DNA of 32,478 bases from an uncultured Collinsella sp. (GTDB lineage: Bacteria; Actinomycetota; Coriobacteriia; Coriobacteriales; Coriobacteriaceae): NCBI GenBank assembly GCA_902491915.1, contig CABUJL010000007.1, positions 1-32,478 on the forward strand, given 5' to 3'. Position numbers and translations under genes: made by a program. Positions 31,252 through 32,478 of the stretch are shown one piece after another (position 1 is the stretch's first letter; each line of letters starts with the position of its first letter). The notes under the pieces are model-generated. The model made no database searches. It was given only the letters and a program-made list of their open reading frames with translations, and was not told the origin of the DNA.

Positions 31252-32478
31252 ATGGCTCAAGATAAGTTCGACGTGGGCGGCATGACATGCGCCGCCTGCC
31301 AGGCGCATGTGGACCGCGCCGTGAGCAAGCTCGACGGCGTCGAGAGCGTCGCGGTCAACCTGCTCGCCGGTTCCATGATGGTCGACTATGACCCCGCGCA
31401 GGTCTCCCCCGACGATATCTGCACCGCCGTCGACCGTGCCGGCTACTCGGCCTCGCCCGTCGATGCGGGCACCGGTGCCGCCGGCTCAAGCGGCAGCTCG
31501 CAGGCCAGGTCTGGCGTCACCCATATGGAGTCGCCGACCAAAAAGTTGGAGGCCGCCGCCTCTGCCATGCGCACCTGCCTCATCATCTCGATCGTATTCC
31601 TCATCCCACTGTTCTACATAGGCATGGGGCACATGCTCGGCTGGCCGCTGCCCGGCATCTTCACGGACCACATCCACAGCATGACGCTCGCCCTCACCGA
31701 GCTCGTCTTGCTCATCCCCATCGTCTATGTCAACGACGCGTACTTTATCAACGGGTTTAAATCGCTCGCGCACGGCGCACCCACCATGGACGCCCTTATT
31801 GCCGTGGGCGCCACCGCCTCCATCGCCTGGTCGCTCTACGCCATGTTCATCATGGCCGACCAATTAGCCGCGGGTCAGGTCCACGAGGCCATGATGACGA
31901 GCATGGACAATCTGTATTTTGAGAGTGCGGGCACGATCCTGTCGCTCGTTACCGTGGGCAAATACCTCGAGACGCGCAGCAAGTCAAAAACCGGCGGCGC
32001 CATCGAGGCACTCATCGACTTGGCACCCAAGACCGCGACCGTCGTTGCCGACGACGGCACCGAAACCACCGTCGACGTCGACAGTATCCTTCCCGGCCAG
32101 GTCCTGCGCGTGCGCCCCGGAGAGTCCATCCCTGTCGATGGCGTGGTGCTCGAGGGCAGCTCGGCCGTGGACGAGAGCGCGCTCACCGGCGAGTCCATCC
32201 CCGTGGAAAAGACCGCCGGCGACACCGTCAACGCCGCCACTGTCAACCGCACCGGCTCGTTTACCTTCCGTGCCACACGCGTGGGCGCCGACACGTCGCT
32301 CGCCAAGATTATCCAGCTCGTCGAGGACGCCAACGCCACCAAGGCGCCTATCGCCCGCATGGCCGACAAAGTCGCCGGCGTGTTCGTGCCCGTGGTGTTC
32401 GTGATCTCGGCTGTGACCTTTGCGGCGTGGATGGCACTGACCGGCAGCATAAACGAGGCGCTCACCTCCGCCGTGGCC
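31252..32478 (+). CDS. copA: copper-translocating P1B-type ATPase (3' end beyond window)
   Basis: It exports a soft metal ion, most likely Cu(I), across the cytoplasmic membrane with ATP. The visible 409 residues hold one N-terminal heavy-metal-associated domain with the metal-binding motif GGMTCAAC (about residues 9-16), a Gly/Ser-rich linker, the first membrane helices from ~residue 105, the phrase YFESAGTILSLVTVGKYLETRSK typical of copper ATPases, and the actuator domain with DESALTGESIPVEK (TGES dephosphorylation loop). The CPC metal site, the DKTGT phosphorylation site and the ATP-binding domain lie past the window. ATG at 31252 follows AAGGAG by 5 bases. Metal choice rests on the MTCAAC domain, overall similarity and the CsoR-like operator. 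The frame is open to the last base. Confidence 0.92.
   Translation, partial: MAQDKFDVGGMTCAACQAHVDRAVSKLDGVESVAVNLLAGSMMVDYDPAQVSPDDICTAVDRAGYSASPVDAGTGAAGSSGSSQARSGVTHMESPTKKLEAAASAMRTCLIISIVFLIPLFYIGMGHMLGWPLPGIFTDHIHSMTLALTELVLLIPIVYVNDAYFINGFKSLAHGAPTMDALIAVGATASIAWSLYAMFIMADQLAAGQVHEAMMTSMDNLYFESAGTILSLVTVGKYLETRSKSKTGGAIEALIDLAPKTATVVADDGTETTVDVDSILPGQVLRVRPGESIPVDGVVLEGSSAVDESALTGESIPVEKTAGDTVNAATVNRTGSFTFRATRVGADTSLAKIIQLVEDANATKAPIARMADKVAGVFVPVVFVISAVTFAAWMALTGSINEALTSAVA

Overview
The window looks like chromosome of a high-GC anaerobic gut actinobacterium of the class Coriobacteriia, most likely Collinsella. The grounds are its codon use, the FucO-type alcohol dehydrogenase, the glutamate-synthase-linked [FeFe] hydrogenase, the PTS/GH4 alpha-glucoside operon and an LPXTG surface protein carrying a SEC10/PgrA domain. 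The genus is inferred from protein character, not from a marker gene. I see no rRNA, tRNA, CRISPR array or transposase gene.

Layout. 1-4750: 3' end of mnmA (+), then on the minus strand an M42 aminopeptidase, lactaldehyde reductase fucO and a YoaK-type membrane protein. 5000-8350: YgiQ-type radical SAM protein (+), converging with a CPBP membrane protease (-), followed by an orphan RelB/DinJ antitoxin. 8561-14639: one minus-strand operon of four tightly packed or overlapping genes: a NuoF/GltD-like flavoprotein, a group A [FeFe] hydrogenase, an ABC substrate-binding lipoprotein and an unusual permease-ATPase fusion. 14883-19581: alpha-glucoside PTS operon on the minus strand (EIIA, LicT-type antiterminator, EIIBC, GH4 6-phospho-alpha-glucosidase). 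Its leader carries an RNA antiterminator hairpin overlapping a terminator, but the EIIA gene is split by a one-base frameshift. 19714-23361: a flavodoxin/ferredoxin protein and a DEAD-box RNA helicase with a long RGG-type tail. 23961-30834: an FHA-domain protein, a membrane Ser/Thr kinase with a DUF6273-like outer domain, and a large LPXTG-anchored SEC10/PgrA coiled-coil protein (also frameshifted). 31252-end: a copper-type P-ATPase behind a CsoR-like operator.

The most unusual structure is in the intergenic DNA. At least eight inverted repeats share one geometry: arms of about 18-19 bp around a 23-25 bp centre, 61 bp in all, although their sequences differ. Six of them have related arms (TTGTCTCRATCTGTAACA) and form three tandem pairs with units 19-22 bp apart. 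The pairs sit in the three successive intergenic regions that bracket the FHA/kinase genes and the SEC10 gene. A seventh, with a perfect 19-bp stem, lies between the FHA and kinase genes. Separately, two copies of a non-coding element of about 310 bp, with 24-bp imperfect terminal inverted repeats 234 and 233 bp apart, occur at 2228-2537 and 20615-20923.

How the genes work together. The PTS operon forms a self-regulating sugar circuit: the transporter phosphorylates LicT, and LicT opens the RNA leader. The hydrogenase and flavoprotein probably form an NAD(P)H-linked H2 complex. The FHA protein and kinase probably form a phospho-signalling pair sensing the cell exterior.
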